Positions 25,894-33,651 of a DNA stretch of 42,007 nt are shown piece by piece. The translations under genes were made by a program, and so were the position numbers. The stretch spans positions 1 to 42,007 of the forward strand of contig PXTG01000026.1 in assembly GCA_003023365.1 (NCBI GenBank), written 5' to 3'. The notes below the pieces were generated by a model that saw nothing but the letters and a program-made list of their open reading frames with translations, was not told the origin of the DNA and did not search any database. Each line of letters opens with the position of its first letter. Position 1 is the first letter of the stretch. The stretch is from Bacteroidetes bacterium QH_7_62_13. GTDB lineage: Bacteria; Bacteroidota; Rhodothermia; Rhodothermales; Salinibacteraceae.

Positions 25894-26600
25894 TCCTCCT
25901 TCAACAAGTTGACAGTGTCGCTTCGGACTCCGTGCAGGCCGCAGCCGCTCAGGGAAATTCAGTACTCGACGTTCTGGTGTTGGGGGGATGGGTGATGGTT
26001 CCCCTGGTCCTGCTCTCAATTCTCACGATTTACCTACTCGTCGAACGGCTCATCACGATCCGGAATGCCTCGTCCAATCCTGAGGCCATCACGGATCGGG
26101 TCCGGGACTATGTGCGCAACGGCGACGTGGAGGGGGCGATCACGTACTGCCGAAAGAAAGATGTCCCGATTACCCGAATTCTGAAACAAGGACTTGAGCG
26201 GCTCGGGCGTCCGATCTCTGAAATTCAGGACGCGGTTCAGGCCGCCGGGAAGCACGAAACCTATGAACTGGAGAAGCGCACCAACCTGCTCGCAAGCATT
26301 GCCGGGATCGCTCCCATGCTCGGGTTTTTCGGCACCGTCCTCGGCATGATCAAGGCCTTCCAGGAAATTCAGAACCTGCAGGGAAACGTAAACCCGAGTG
26401 TCCTCGCCGGAGGAATCTGGGAAGCCCTCGTCACCACCGCCGCCGGCTTGCTTGTGGGCATTCTCGCCCTCTTCGCCTATAATTTCCTGATTGGCCGCAT
26501 CCGACGCCTTACCAACGACATGGAACGGTCGGCCACGGACTTCATCGATCTGCTGCAGGAACCCGTTTCGTCCGGCCAGCGCAGTGAGACCCTCGGGTAA
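25890..26600 (+). CDS. tolQ: MotA/TolQ/ExbB proton-channel protein
   Basis: The 236-residue protein has three transmembrane helices: about 25-50 (VLVLGGWVMVPLVLLSILTIYLL), 132-155 and 178-202. TM2 contains LASIAGIAPMLGFFGTVLGMI and TM3 WEALVTTAAGLLVGILALFAYN, both hallmark motifs of TolQ/ExbB. Together with the TolR/ExbD partner 53 bases downstream it forms a proton-driven motor for Tol-Pal or TonB-type energy transfer. Which of TolQ and ExbB it is cannot be settled by sequence alone; the symbol is chosen because of the SPOR/TPR neighbours. No tolA, tolB, pal or tonB is in the window. Confidence 0.9.
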   Translation: MILLQQVDSVASDSVQAAAAQGNSVLDVLVLGGWVMVPLVLLSILTIYLLVERLITIRNASSNPEAITDRVRDYVRNGDVEGAITYCRKKDVPITRILKQGLERLGRPISEIQDAVQAAGKHETYELEKRTNLLASIAGIAPMLGFFGTVLGMIKAFQEIQNLQGNVNPSVLAGGIWEALVTTAAGLLVGILALFAYNFLIGRIRRLTNDMERSATDFIDLLQEPVSSGQRSETLG

Positions 26601-26652
26601 ATCCGCTCCTGGCCCCCCACTTCTTGCCTCCTTCATTCATCCGGCCGTCCCT

Positions 26653-27060
26653 ATGTCCCTCGACTTCTCCCCGTCGCAGGAGCCGATGACCGACATCAGC
26701 CTCGCGGGCATGACGGATGTCGTGCTCCTCCTCCTCATCTTTTTCCTCTTAACGTCCAGTTTTGTCCCGCAGATGGGGATACAGGTTACCCTCCCACAGG
26801 TTGATAGCTCTGCGCCGGTCGAGGAGCAATCCGTTACCGTCGCCCTTACCGAAGATGGGTCCTACTACGTCAACGGCTCACCGGTCTCTGGGTCCCGCCT
26901 TCTCGACGAAATTCGAGCTGCGCGGACTGGGCAGCAGACCTTGGTCCTCCGGGCCGACGAGGGGGCAACAATCGGTCAATTTGCCTCGGTGGCCTCCGCT
27001 GCCCGGGCCCTGGACATGCGTGTCTTAATGGCCACCGAGCGTTCCGATCGGTCCCGCTGA
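26653..27060 (+). CDS. tolR: ExbD/TolR-type biopolymer transport protein
   Basis: From the ATG at 26653 the protein is 135 residues; the track's upstream extension comes from another frame context. A single transmembrane helix, MTDVVLLLLIFFLLTSSFV, contains the essential Asp22, and is followed by MGIQVTLPQVDSS and a periplasmic domain ending in the VASAARALDMRVLMATE segment typical of ExbD/TolR. Asp22 is the residue that takes up the proton in the TolQ/ExbB channel. Its gene directly follows the TolQ/ExbB gene. Confidence 0.9.
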   Translation: MSLDFSPSQEPMTDISLAGMTDVVLLLLIFFLLTSSFVPQMGIQVTLPQVDSSAPVEEQSVTVALTEDGSYYVNGSPVSGSRLLDEIRAARTGQQTLVLRADEGATIGQFASVASAARALDMRVLMATERSDRSR

Positions 27061-27157
27061 CGGCCCGGGAGAAAACTCACGCGTTGCCGCCCACGACGAC
27101 GTTCCGCTCCTCCCTGCTCGCTTCTTCTCTCCAGTCACAAATCTGTCTTCCTCAACC

Positions 27158-27718
27158 ATGCTTGGACACTTCCAACGACAGAAAGCACATCATTACTTCG
27201 ACCTCATCGACCAGGACGAAGACGGTTACATCGACGGAGATGACTTTGAGCTACAGGCCAGCCGCCTCGCCGACCGACGAGATTTGTCGGATGAGGGACG
27301 TGAGGCGTTAACGGAGCAAATGATGGCGTGGTGGGAGCAGCTCTGCGCCACCGTCGATGTAAACCAGGACGACCGAGTGAGCCGGGAAGAGTGGGCTCAC
27401 TTCTGGAAAGCGGTCAATGCCTCCGTCGAGGAGGGAACGGAGGAAGAAAGAGACCAGATGCTCGCTAGCCTAGAGCAGGCCGGGACCGCAACATTTCAGA
27501 CAATAGACACCACGGGCAGTGGTGAGATCACGAAGGACGAATTCGAGAACTGGCTTGCAGCCTGGGGCGCCGAGGGGAGTGGGGAGGCCTTCGACCGCCT
27601 CGATCGGTCGGGAAACGGGCACCTCACTCGTGAGGACCTCGTTGAGGCGACGAAGGAGTTTTACCTATCCGACGACCCCGATGCGCCGGGCACTGTTCTC
27701 TACGGCATGCTTCAGTGA
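27158..27718 (+). CDS. Four-EF-hand calcium-binding protein (calerythrin-like)
   Basis: The 186-residue protein has four EF-hand loops with acidic residues at loop positions 1 and 12: DQDEDGYIDGDD (18-29), DVNQDDRVSREE (67-78), DTTGSGEITKDE (117-128) and DRSGNGHLTRED (149-160). There is no signal peptide, so it is likely cytoplasmic. The overall size and pairing resemble bacterial calerythrin and sarcoplasmic calcium-binding proteins, which buffer or sense Ca2+. The C-terminal SDDPDAPGTVLYGML segment follows the same pattern in calerythrins. It is the last gene of the + strand envelope block. Confidence 0.88.
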   Translation: MLGHFQRQKAHHYFDLIDQDEDGYIDGDDFELQASRLADRRDLSDEGREALTEQMMAWWEQLCATVDVNQDDRVSREEWAHFWKAVNASVEEGTEEERDQMLASLEQAGTATFQTIDTTGSGEITKDEFENWLAAWGAEGSGEAFDRLDRSGNGHLTREDLVEATKEFYLSDDPDAPGTVLYGMLQ

Positions 27719-27851
27719 GTCCGGGCCTGGAACCCTCGCCCCCTCCGCCGGCTGCTGCGCCACAGGCAGGTTCCCCCTTGAGCCAGGGGCCCCCATGACG
27801 GCTCGGGCGGACTGGTAGGGAGGGCCACGGTCCCTCACGGAGTTGCAAGAG

Positions 27852-28397
27852 CTATTGTATCACGGTGACTGTACTCCGAGCTACGAAGGCCCCCTCATAC
27901 TGCTCCTGGACGAATGATCGGGCCTCCTCCGCATCCTCTCGTTGCGCAAACGCTCCCAGTCGCACACGGTAGTACGGCTGGGAGTACTCGACGACAATCG
28001 GTGTATCGTCCCGGAAAAGATCAGCGGGTGCGTCGGACTGCACCTCTTGCCACCACTGCCGGACGCGCTCGCGAAAGTCCTCGGCGGCCTTCTGATCCTG
28101 TGCCGAGAAGACTTGGATCCTGTACCCCTCAACCGTCTGCCGCACGCCCTCCTGTGCACGCCCCTTCATGAGACGCTGAGGGACCTGATGGGACACTTCA
28201 ACGGCCTGCTCGGGCGCCTCCACCGGATAGGCAGAGACGTCGAAGGTCTCGGCCCGGGCAATCGTCGCCCGTGCTTGCCCCTCCGAATTCGACGCGTCGG
28301 TGTCGGTCTCCGCCCCATCGGTACTTGCCTGCGGCCCGCTGCAGGCGCCGATCAGGGGAATAACAATCGCTAGCAGAAGGAGTCGACGAAGGGTCAT
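27852..28397 (-). CDS. SPOR-domain lipoprotein
   Basis: The ATG at 28397 gives 181 residues starting MTLRRLLLLAIVIPLIGAC, a lipoprotein signal with the lipid-attached Cys19. An acidic Asp/Ser/Thr linker follows, then a SPOR domain from about residue 90 (GYRIQVFSAQDQKAAEDFRE ... PYYRVRLGAFAQREDAEEARSF) to the end. SPOR domains bind glycan strands lacking stem peptides at the division site. The protein is therefore probably a membrane-anchored septal or cell-wall binding factor. It converges on the EF-hand gene and is only 2 kb from the HU-SPOR fusion. Confidence 0.87.
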   Translation of the reverse strand: MTLRRLLLLAIVIPLIGACSGPQASTDGAETDTDASNSEGQARATIARAETFDVSAYPVEAPEQAVEVSHQVPQRLMKGRAQEGVRQTVEGYRIQVFSAQDQKAAEDFRERVRQWWQEVQSDAPADLFRDDTPIVVEYSQPYYRVRLGAFAQREDAEEARSFVQEQYEGAFVARSTVTVIQ

Positions 28398-28458
28398 TGG
28401 CTGGTGCTTCGGGGAAGCTTGGGGAATACATCTAAGGGAGATCAACGTCTTAGGGAGA

Positions 28459-29355
28459 TCAACGGCCCACGGGATGCCAGGTGGTCTTAAACTCGACGAA
28501 CGGGGTCATCCAGTACGGAGACTGACTGTCCTCCAGACGCCACTCGGCGGCCGTTCGGTCCGGGCGAAACTCGAGGCGAGTCACACTGTCGGCCCCTTCT
28601 GTTTCAAGAACCGTGCGCTCCTCAGCGGAGGCCCCTACGCTCAAAATTGCGTCCACGTCCCGGTGCCCGCCGACGTGCTCGCGGAGCTCGGTGCGGTGGC
28701 CGGTGAGGACGTTGACGACACCGCCCGGCACGTCGCTCGTTTCGAGCACCTCCGCAACGTCGAGGGAAAGAGTAGGAGCGTCATTGTCGACGATTAAGAC
28801 TACGGCGTTGCCCGTGACAACGATCGGGGCCATACAGGAAACGAGGCCCAGGAGCGGCGCATGCTCCGGCACGAAGGCCGCGACGACACCGGTCGGCTCC
28901 GGCACCGAAAAGTCAAAGTGGGAGGTGGCCACAGGATTCACCGTCCCGAACACCTGTGCAAATTTGTCCGACCATCCCGCGTACCAGAGCAGCCGGTCGA
29001 TCGCTACGTCCAGTTCCGCCTCGGCCTCCTCGCGTCCGTAGCCGACAACCTCGATAAGCTCCTCGGCAAACGCCTGCCGGCGGGATTCCAGCATCTCCCC
29101 CATCCGATACAGGATCTGCCCACGGTTGAACGCGCTGCGCGAGGCCCACCCCTCCTGCGCCTCGCGGGCGGCGACCACCGCGTCTCGAAAGTCTTTGCGT
29201 GACGCGCGACAAATATTAGCCACGAACTCGCCTCGATAGTCTTGGGCGGTTATGTATCGTCCGCTTTCGGTTCGGGGGAAGGCCCCGTCGATGTAGAGTT
29301 TCCGGGTTTTGTAGACGGGGAGCCGTTCGTGGACGGTGTCGTTTTGGGTTGCCAT
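28459..29355 (-). CDS. Truncated, non-catalytic ALDH-like protein (ALDH16 C-terminal-domain-like)
   Basis: The 298-residue protein resembles an aldehyde dehydrogenase from the N-terminal cofactor region (LYIDGAFPRTESGRYI, AREAQEGWASRSAFNRGQILYRMGEML, AFVPEHAPLLGLVSCMAPIVVTGNAVVL) but stops before the segments that would hold the catalytic Glu and Cys. It keeps a short LAD-like end, PFVEFKTTWHPVGR. This matches the second, pseudoenzyme half of ALDH16-type two-domain enzymes. Here it is encoded separately, overlapping the end of the catalytic ALDH gene by 106 bases in another frame. It may act as a structural or regulatory partner of that enzyme; inference only. Confidence 0.75.
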   Translation of the reverse strand: MATQNDTVHERLPVYKTRKLYIDGAFPRTESGRYITAQDYRGEFVANICRASRKDFRDAVVAAREAQEGWASRSAFNRGQILYRMGEMLESRRQAFAEELIEVVGYGREEAEAELDVAIDRLLWYAGWSDKFAQVFGTVNPVATSHFDFSVPEPTGVVAAFVPEHAPLLGLVSCMAPIVVTGNAVVLIVDNDAPTLSLDVAEVLETSDVPGGVVNVLTGHRTELREHVGGHRDVDAILSVGASAEERTVLETEGADSVTRLEFRPDRTAAEWRLEDSQSPYWMTPFVEFKTTWHPVGR

Positions 29356-30854
29356 GATTGTGACTGGACGTTGAGGTACGGAAGCAGACCGTGAACGCCG
29401 CCTTCGCGGCCGAAGCCGCTCTCTTTGTATCCCCCAAAGGGACTGGCGGGATCAAACTTGTTGAAGGTATTGCCCCAAATCACTCCGTTTTTCAGGGCCT
29501 TCGAGATGGAGAAGAGCTTTGATCCTTTATCGCTCCAGATGCCGGAGGCGAGGCCGTACTCCGTGTTGTTGGCCCGCTCCACGGCCTCGTCCGGCGTCCG
29601 GAAGGTGGTCACCGAGAGAACCGGCCCGAAGATTTCCTCCTGGGCGATCCGGTGGCTCTGCGTGACGTCGGTGAAGAAGGTAGGCGGGAACCAGAAACCG
29701 CGGTCCGGAAGATCGCACTCCGGCTGATACTTCTCGGCGCCCTCCTTCTCGCCGACGTCTACCAAGCGCCGGATCTTCTCAAGCTGCTGCTTCGAATTGA
29801 TGGCGCCGATATCGGTGTTCTTGTCCAGGGGATGTCCCACCCGCAGCGTCGAAATGCGGTGACGCAACTTCTGGATGACCTCGTCGGCCACACTCTCCTG
29901 CACCAACAGCCGCGAGCCCGCACAGCACACGTGGCCCTGGTTGAAATAGATGCCGTCCACAATGCCCTCCACGGCCTGGTCGATCGGGGCGTCCTCGAAG
30001 ATGATGTTCGCGCCCTTGCCGCCCAACTCCAGCGTGAGCCGCTTTTTCGACCCGGCAAGTTGCTTCTGGATCTGCTTTCCTACGGAGGTGGAGCCGGTAA
30101 ACGCCACCTTGTCCACGTCGTCGTGCTCGACGATGGCGGCGCCCACATCCCCGGCCCCGTGCACAATGTTAACGACCCCGGGGGGTAACCCGGCCTCCTG
30201 CATAATTTCGGCGAGCTTGATGGCCGTGAGGGGCGTCGTCTCGGCGGGCTTCAGGACGACGGTGTTACCCGTGGCCAGGGCCGGGGCAATCTTCCAGGCC
30301 GCCATGAGCAGCGGAAAGTTCCAGGGGATGATCTGACCGCAGACACCGAGGGGGCGGGGACGGCCCGGCCCGGGGAGCGCGTATTCAAGCTTGTCGGCCC
30401 AGCCGGCGTAGTGGAAGAAATGGGCCGCCACAAGCGGAATGTCCATGTCGCGGGATTCGCGAATCGGCTTGCCCCCATCCATCGATTCAAGGACGGCAAA
30501 CTCGCGGGACTTCTCTTTGATCATCCGCCCAATACGGAAGATATACTTCGCCCGCTCGCTGCCGGGCAAGTCCCGCCAGTGGGAGTCGTAGGCCCGCCGG
30601 GCCGCGTTCACGGCGCGGTCGACGGTGGCCTCGGTCGCACGTCCAACCTCGGCGAGCGTCTCTTCGGTGGCGGGACTGATTGACGGGAAATAGTCGTCCG
30701 CCTCGTGGAATTCCCCACCAATGAAGGCTCCGTACCGGTCCGCTAGACGAACATGGTCGGCGGATTGCGGGGCTGGGGCGTATTCCCACCGGTCGCCAAA
30801 CAGGAGCTCGCGCGCGGTATCAGCGGTATCAGGGGCCGCCTCGATTTCGGACAT
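29250..30854 (-). CDS. NAD-dependent aldehyde dehydrogenase
   Basis: From the ATG at 30854 the protein is 534 residues (the TTG at 30869 is less likely). It has IIPWNFPLLMAAWKIAPALATGN, FTGSTSVGKQIQ, the general-base LELGGKGANIIF, the nucleophile in FNQGHVCCAGSRLLV and QEEIFGPVLSV: a complete ALDH1/2-type active site. The normal domain ends near GREGGVHGLLPYLNV; the last 38 residues are Ser/Thr/Pro-rich and lie in the overlap with the downstream gene, so they may be an artefact of a frameshift. It lies between deoC (57-base gap) and the truncated ALDH partner, so it probably oxidises the acetaldehyde formed by DeoC. Confidence 0.9.
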   Translation of the reverse strand: MSEIEAAPDTADTARELLFGDRWEYAPAPQSADHVRLADRYGAFIGGEFHEADDYFPSISPATEETLAEVGRATEATVDRAVNAARRAYDSHWRDLPGSERAKYIFRIGRMIKEKSREFAVLESMDGGKPIRESRDMDIPLVAAHFFHYAGWADKLEYALPGPGRPRPLGVCGQIIPWNFPLLMAAWKIAPALATGNTVVLKPAETTPLTAIKLAEIMQEAGLPPGVVNIVHGAGDVGAAIVEHDDVDKVAFTGSTSVGKQIQKQLAGSKKRLTLELGGKGANIIFEDAPIDQAVEGIVDGIYFNQGHVCCAGSRLLVQESVADEVIQKLRHRISTLRVGHPLDKNTDIGAINSKQQLEKIRRLVDVGEKEGAEKYQPECDLPDRGFWFPPTFFTDVTQSHRIAQEEIFGPVLSVTTFRTPDEAVERANNTEYGLASGIWSDKGSKLFSISKALKNGVIWGNTFNKFDPASPFGGYKESGFGREGGVHGLLPYLNVQSQSWQPKTTPSTNGSPSTKPGNSTSTGPSPEPKADDT

Positions 30855-30911
30855 GATAGGATGGAGCAAATTCGAAAATGCGCAAGGGAGATCGTTCTCA
30901 AAACGATCCGC

Positions 30912-31829
30912 TTACCCAAGAGACAGGTACCGCTTCGAATGGTAGCGGCCCTGCCGCTCCTTCTCCAATTGCAGCAGCAAATCGTTGAGGAGTGAAGAAG
31001 CACCAATACGGAAGCGGTCGGCCGTCAACCAATCGTCCCCAAGGACTTCTTTGACCATCACCAAATAACGAAGGGCCGTTTTGGCGTCTCGGATTCCCCC
31101 TGCGGGCTTCATCCCCACCTTCTGCCCGGTGTCAAGGTAGTGATCCCGGATCGTCTCAAGCATGACCAAGGTCACCGGCATCGTGGCCGCTGGTTTTATT
31201 TTCCCCGTGGAGGTTTTGATGAAATCGGCGCCCGCGTCGATCGCAATCTGACTCGCCAAGCGAACGGCGTCGTAGGTCTCAAGCTCTCCCGTCTCCAAAA
31301 TGACCTTGAGATGGGCGTCGCCCGAAGCAACCGCCAGTTCTCTGATCTCCTCGTGAACGCGCTCGTACCGGCCCGAGAGGAACGCATTCCGGTTCATCAC
31401 AACGTCGATTTCGTCGGCCCCGGCGTCCCGAACGCGCTTCACCTCCTCCACGCGCTCTTCGAGTGCCGCCTGTCCACTCGGAAAGTAGCTAGCCACCGAG
31501 GCCACATTGACGTCCGTTCCCGCCACCTGCTCCCGCGCAATCTCCACCATCGGCGGATAGACACAGACGGCCCCAACAGAGGGGTAATCCTGATCACTAT
31601 GGGGGGCTGGCGTCAACGCTTTCTGACAGAGAGACCGAACCTTTCCTGGCGTGTCTGCCCCCTCCAATGTGGTCAGGTCCAGCATCGTAATGAGCATCCG
31701 CAGTCCCTGGACTTTCGCCTCCGTCTTAATGCTGCGCGTAGCAAGGCGATCCGCCCGTTCGTTGGCGGCCACCTCGTCTACGGTTGGGACCTGCGGCGGA
31801 CGGTAATCCGGCTCATCAGTGCTACTCAT
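30912..31829 (-). CDS. deoC: Deoxyribose-phosphate aldolase
   Basis: The 305-residue protein has the DERA TIM-barrel motifs: LDLTTLEGADT near the N-terminus, VGAVCVYPPMV, EIDVVMNRNAFLSG, LKVILETGEL, the Schiff-base Lys in DFIKTSTGKIKPAATM, and GMKPAGGIRD. It cleaves 2-deoxyribose-5-phosphate to glyceraldehyde-3-phosphate and acetaldehyde. The protein is longer than E. coli DeoC (259) because of about 45 extra N-terminal residues, as in eukaryotic and some bacterial forms. With the adjacent aldehyde dehydrogenase pair it forms a deoxynucleoside-sugar catabolic block. Confidence 0.94.
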   Translation of the reverse strand: MSSTDEPDYRPPQVPTVDEVAANERADRLATRSIKTEAKVQGLRMLITMLDLTTLEGADTPGKVRSLCQKALTPAPHSDQDYPSVGAVCVYPPMVEIAREQVAGTDVNVASVASYFPSGQAALEERVEEVKRVRDAGADEIDVVMNRNAFLSGRYERVHEEIRELAVASGDAHLKVILETGELETYDAVRLASQIAIDAGADFIKTSTGKIKPAATMPVTLVMLETIRDHYLDTGQKVGMKPAGGIRDAKTALRYLVMVKEVLGDDWLTADRFRIGASSLLNDLLLQLEKERQGRYHSKRYLSLG

Positions 31830-31886
31830 TCCGTGTGGGGTCTTGGGAAACGTGCTACACGAGCGAGGGCTCCCCTCCTCGATCCG

Positions 31887-31918
31887 CTGCGCCCCTGTGA
31901 ATCGCTTCGCGGGCGCAG
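31887..31918 (-). terminator. Inverted repeat after the NtrC-type regulator gene
   Basis: CTGCGCCC and GGGCGCAG form a perfect 8-bp inverted repeat with a 16-base loop, about 30 bases past the regulator's stop on the minus strand. No T run follows, so a Rho-independent terminator is uncertain; a hairpin that ends or protects the transcript before deoC is plausible. Confidence 0.4.
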
Positions 31919-31948
31919 TGGTTCTCGGAATCTGTTTGGGCCGTCGGG

Positions 31949-33337
31949 TTACCGCTCGACGACCTCATCCAGGTTATACCGTTTGCGCTTGTCCCAAAGG
32001 GTCTTTTTCGAAATTCCAAGATCCTCGGCAATGTCGGCGTAACTGTCATCGGCCCGGGCCTCGAGGGTCTGCCGGATGTAGGCCTTCTCCACCTCCTTCA
32101 ACGTGCGGCCAGGGGGAAACTGAAACGCATCGTCCGAGATGCGGACACCATCCAGTCGCCCCGGCGGGGCAAGCGTCATATCCTCGTCCCCAATGAGTTC
32201 ACCGTCGGTGAAAATCATGGCCCGCTCCAACACATTGCGCAGCTCCCGGACATTCCCGGGCCAGGTGTGATCGTAAAGCTTTTCCTGAGCGGCGTCCGTG
32301 AATCCCTGCACGTTTTTGCCAAATTCTTGGTTAAACTCCGCCACCATCTCGCGTGCAATAAGCATCACGTCGTCCCCCATCCGACGAAGGGGGGGCAGCT
32401 TCACGTTCACCACATTAATTCGGTAAAACAGGTCCTTGCGGAACGTATCCTGCTTCACACTCTCCTCCAGATCAGAATTCGTCGCACACAGGATTCGCAC
32501 GTCGGCCGAAAGGTCTTCCACACCGCCCAACCGCCGGAACTGTCGGCTTTCGAGGAAGGAAAGCAACTTCGCCTGCAGGGCCATGCTCATTGAATCAATC
32601 TCGTCGAGGAAGAGCGTGCCCTGATCGGCCACCTCGATGAGTCCCTCCTTCGAATCGCGCGCATCCGTGAAGGCGCCTTCCTCGTACCCAAAGAGTTCGG
32701 CTTCCAGGAGATTGTCCGGAAGAGCAGCGCAATTGATGTCCGTAAACGACTCTTTCGCCCTGGGGGAGTTGTAGTGAAGCGTCTTCGCCGCGAGATTTTT
32801 TCCCGTTCCGGTCTCTCCGGTGAAGAGCACCGTCGTGTCGGAGGCGTTACAGAGGGTCTCGATTGTGTCCCGAACCCGCACAATCGGATCGCTTTCTCCC
32901 AAGATGCCCTCGATGGGAAAGGCCTGTTGCTGCTCCGTTTTAATCTGCTCCAGTTCCTGCTGCGCCCCGTAGAGCTCGATCGACTTTTCGAGCAGGGCGC
33001 GCATTTCTTCCAGGTTGACGGGCTTTTCGATGTAGTGGAACGCCCCCTGACGCATGGCCTCCACGGCCGTCTGCACGGAAGAGTGTGCCGTCATAATGAT
33101 CACCGGAACGTCGAGCTCTCGCTCCTGCAACGTCTCCAGAAGCTCGACACCGTTCATCTCCGGCATCATCATGTCGGCCACCACAACGTCGGGGTCGTCG
33201 GCGCCGTCGTCGAGGGCGTCCAACATAGAGACCGGATTCAAAAACGCTTCGACCTCGTAGCCATCCCGCTCTAGAACATTTGAGAACAAGTTGCCGATTT
33301 TAGGTTCGTCGTCAACGACAAAAATTCGCTTGTTCAT
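31949..33337 (-). CDS. NtrC-family sigma-54-dependent response regulator
   Basis: The 462-residue protein has an N-terminal receiver (DDEP at 9-12, phospho-acceptor Asp55 in VVVADMMMPEM, Thr82 region IMTAHS, Lys105), an AAA+ sigma-54 activation domain (Walker A GETGTGKN at 174-181, Walker B TLFLDEID at 241-248, WPGNVRELRN), and a Fis-type helix-turn-helix at the C-terminus (YADIAEDLGISKKTLWDKRKRY). The sigma-54 contact loop reads GAFTDA (221-226) instead of GAFTGA. It should bind upstream sites and activate sigma-54 promoters after phosphorylation. No sensor kinase gene is adjacent, so it is an orphan regulator here. Its targets are unknown. Confidence 0.93.
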   Translation of the reverse strand: MNKRIFVVDDEPKIGNLFSNVLERDGYEVEAFLNPVSMLDALDDGADDPDVVVADMMMPEMNGVELLETLQERELDVPVIIMTAHSSVQTAVEAMRQGAFHYIEKPVNLEEMRALLEKSIELYGAQQELEQIKTEQQQAFPIEGILGESDPIVRVRDTIETLCNASDTTVLFTGETGTGKNLAAKTLHYNSPRAKESFTDINCAALPDNLLEAELFGYEEGAFTDARDSKEGLIEVADQGTLFLDEIDSMSMALQAKLLSFLESRQFRRLGGVEDLSADVRILCATNSDLEESVKQDTFRKDLFYRINVVNVKLPPLRRMGDDVMLIAREMVAEFNQEFGKNVQGFTDAAQEKLYDHTWPGNVRELRNVLERAMIFTDGELIGDEDMTLAPPGRLDGVRISDDAFQFPPGRTLKEVEKAYIRQTLEARADDSYADIAEDLGISKKTLWDKRKRYNLDEVVER

Positions 33338-33651
33338 AGAGAGGCAGGATGTCTGATTTGGAAAATATGGCCAGAGGCAACGTTACAAAAAGTACTCTCG
33401 GAGGGATATTTCCAAACCCGGGATGGTAATCTTACAAATTGAGAGTCATTTTGTACGCCCTTGCTTGAGAATTGACGGGGAAGAGGACCGATAGGATTCC
33501 TGTCAAATCAATTTGCTCCAGAAAATCAATCTTTCAAGATGGTCGGAGGAGGCGGTTTCGTCGGGGGGGCGCAGATCAACAACTCTACAACCCTGCCGTA
33601 TGACGACGGCGGATTCCCGTTCATTCTGTTATCCGCCATCTGCATTTGCCC
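33338..33651. other. Divergent intergenic region, regulator / btuF
   Basis: About 310 bases between the divergent regulator and btuF genes, lower in GC than its surroundings. I looked for a cobalamin riboswitch because of the btuF gene and saw no clear B12-box-like element, and no -24/-12 sigma-54 site with the GG-N10-GC spacing. A TTGACG with a TAGGAT about 15 bases later (near 33473-33499) is a weak promoter-like pair. Nothing else is recognised. Confidence 0.4.

Noticed and set aside
33338-33651. Possible cobalamin riboswitch before btuF
   Set aside because: No convincing B12-box-like sequence or supporting stem arrangement was found by eye.
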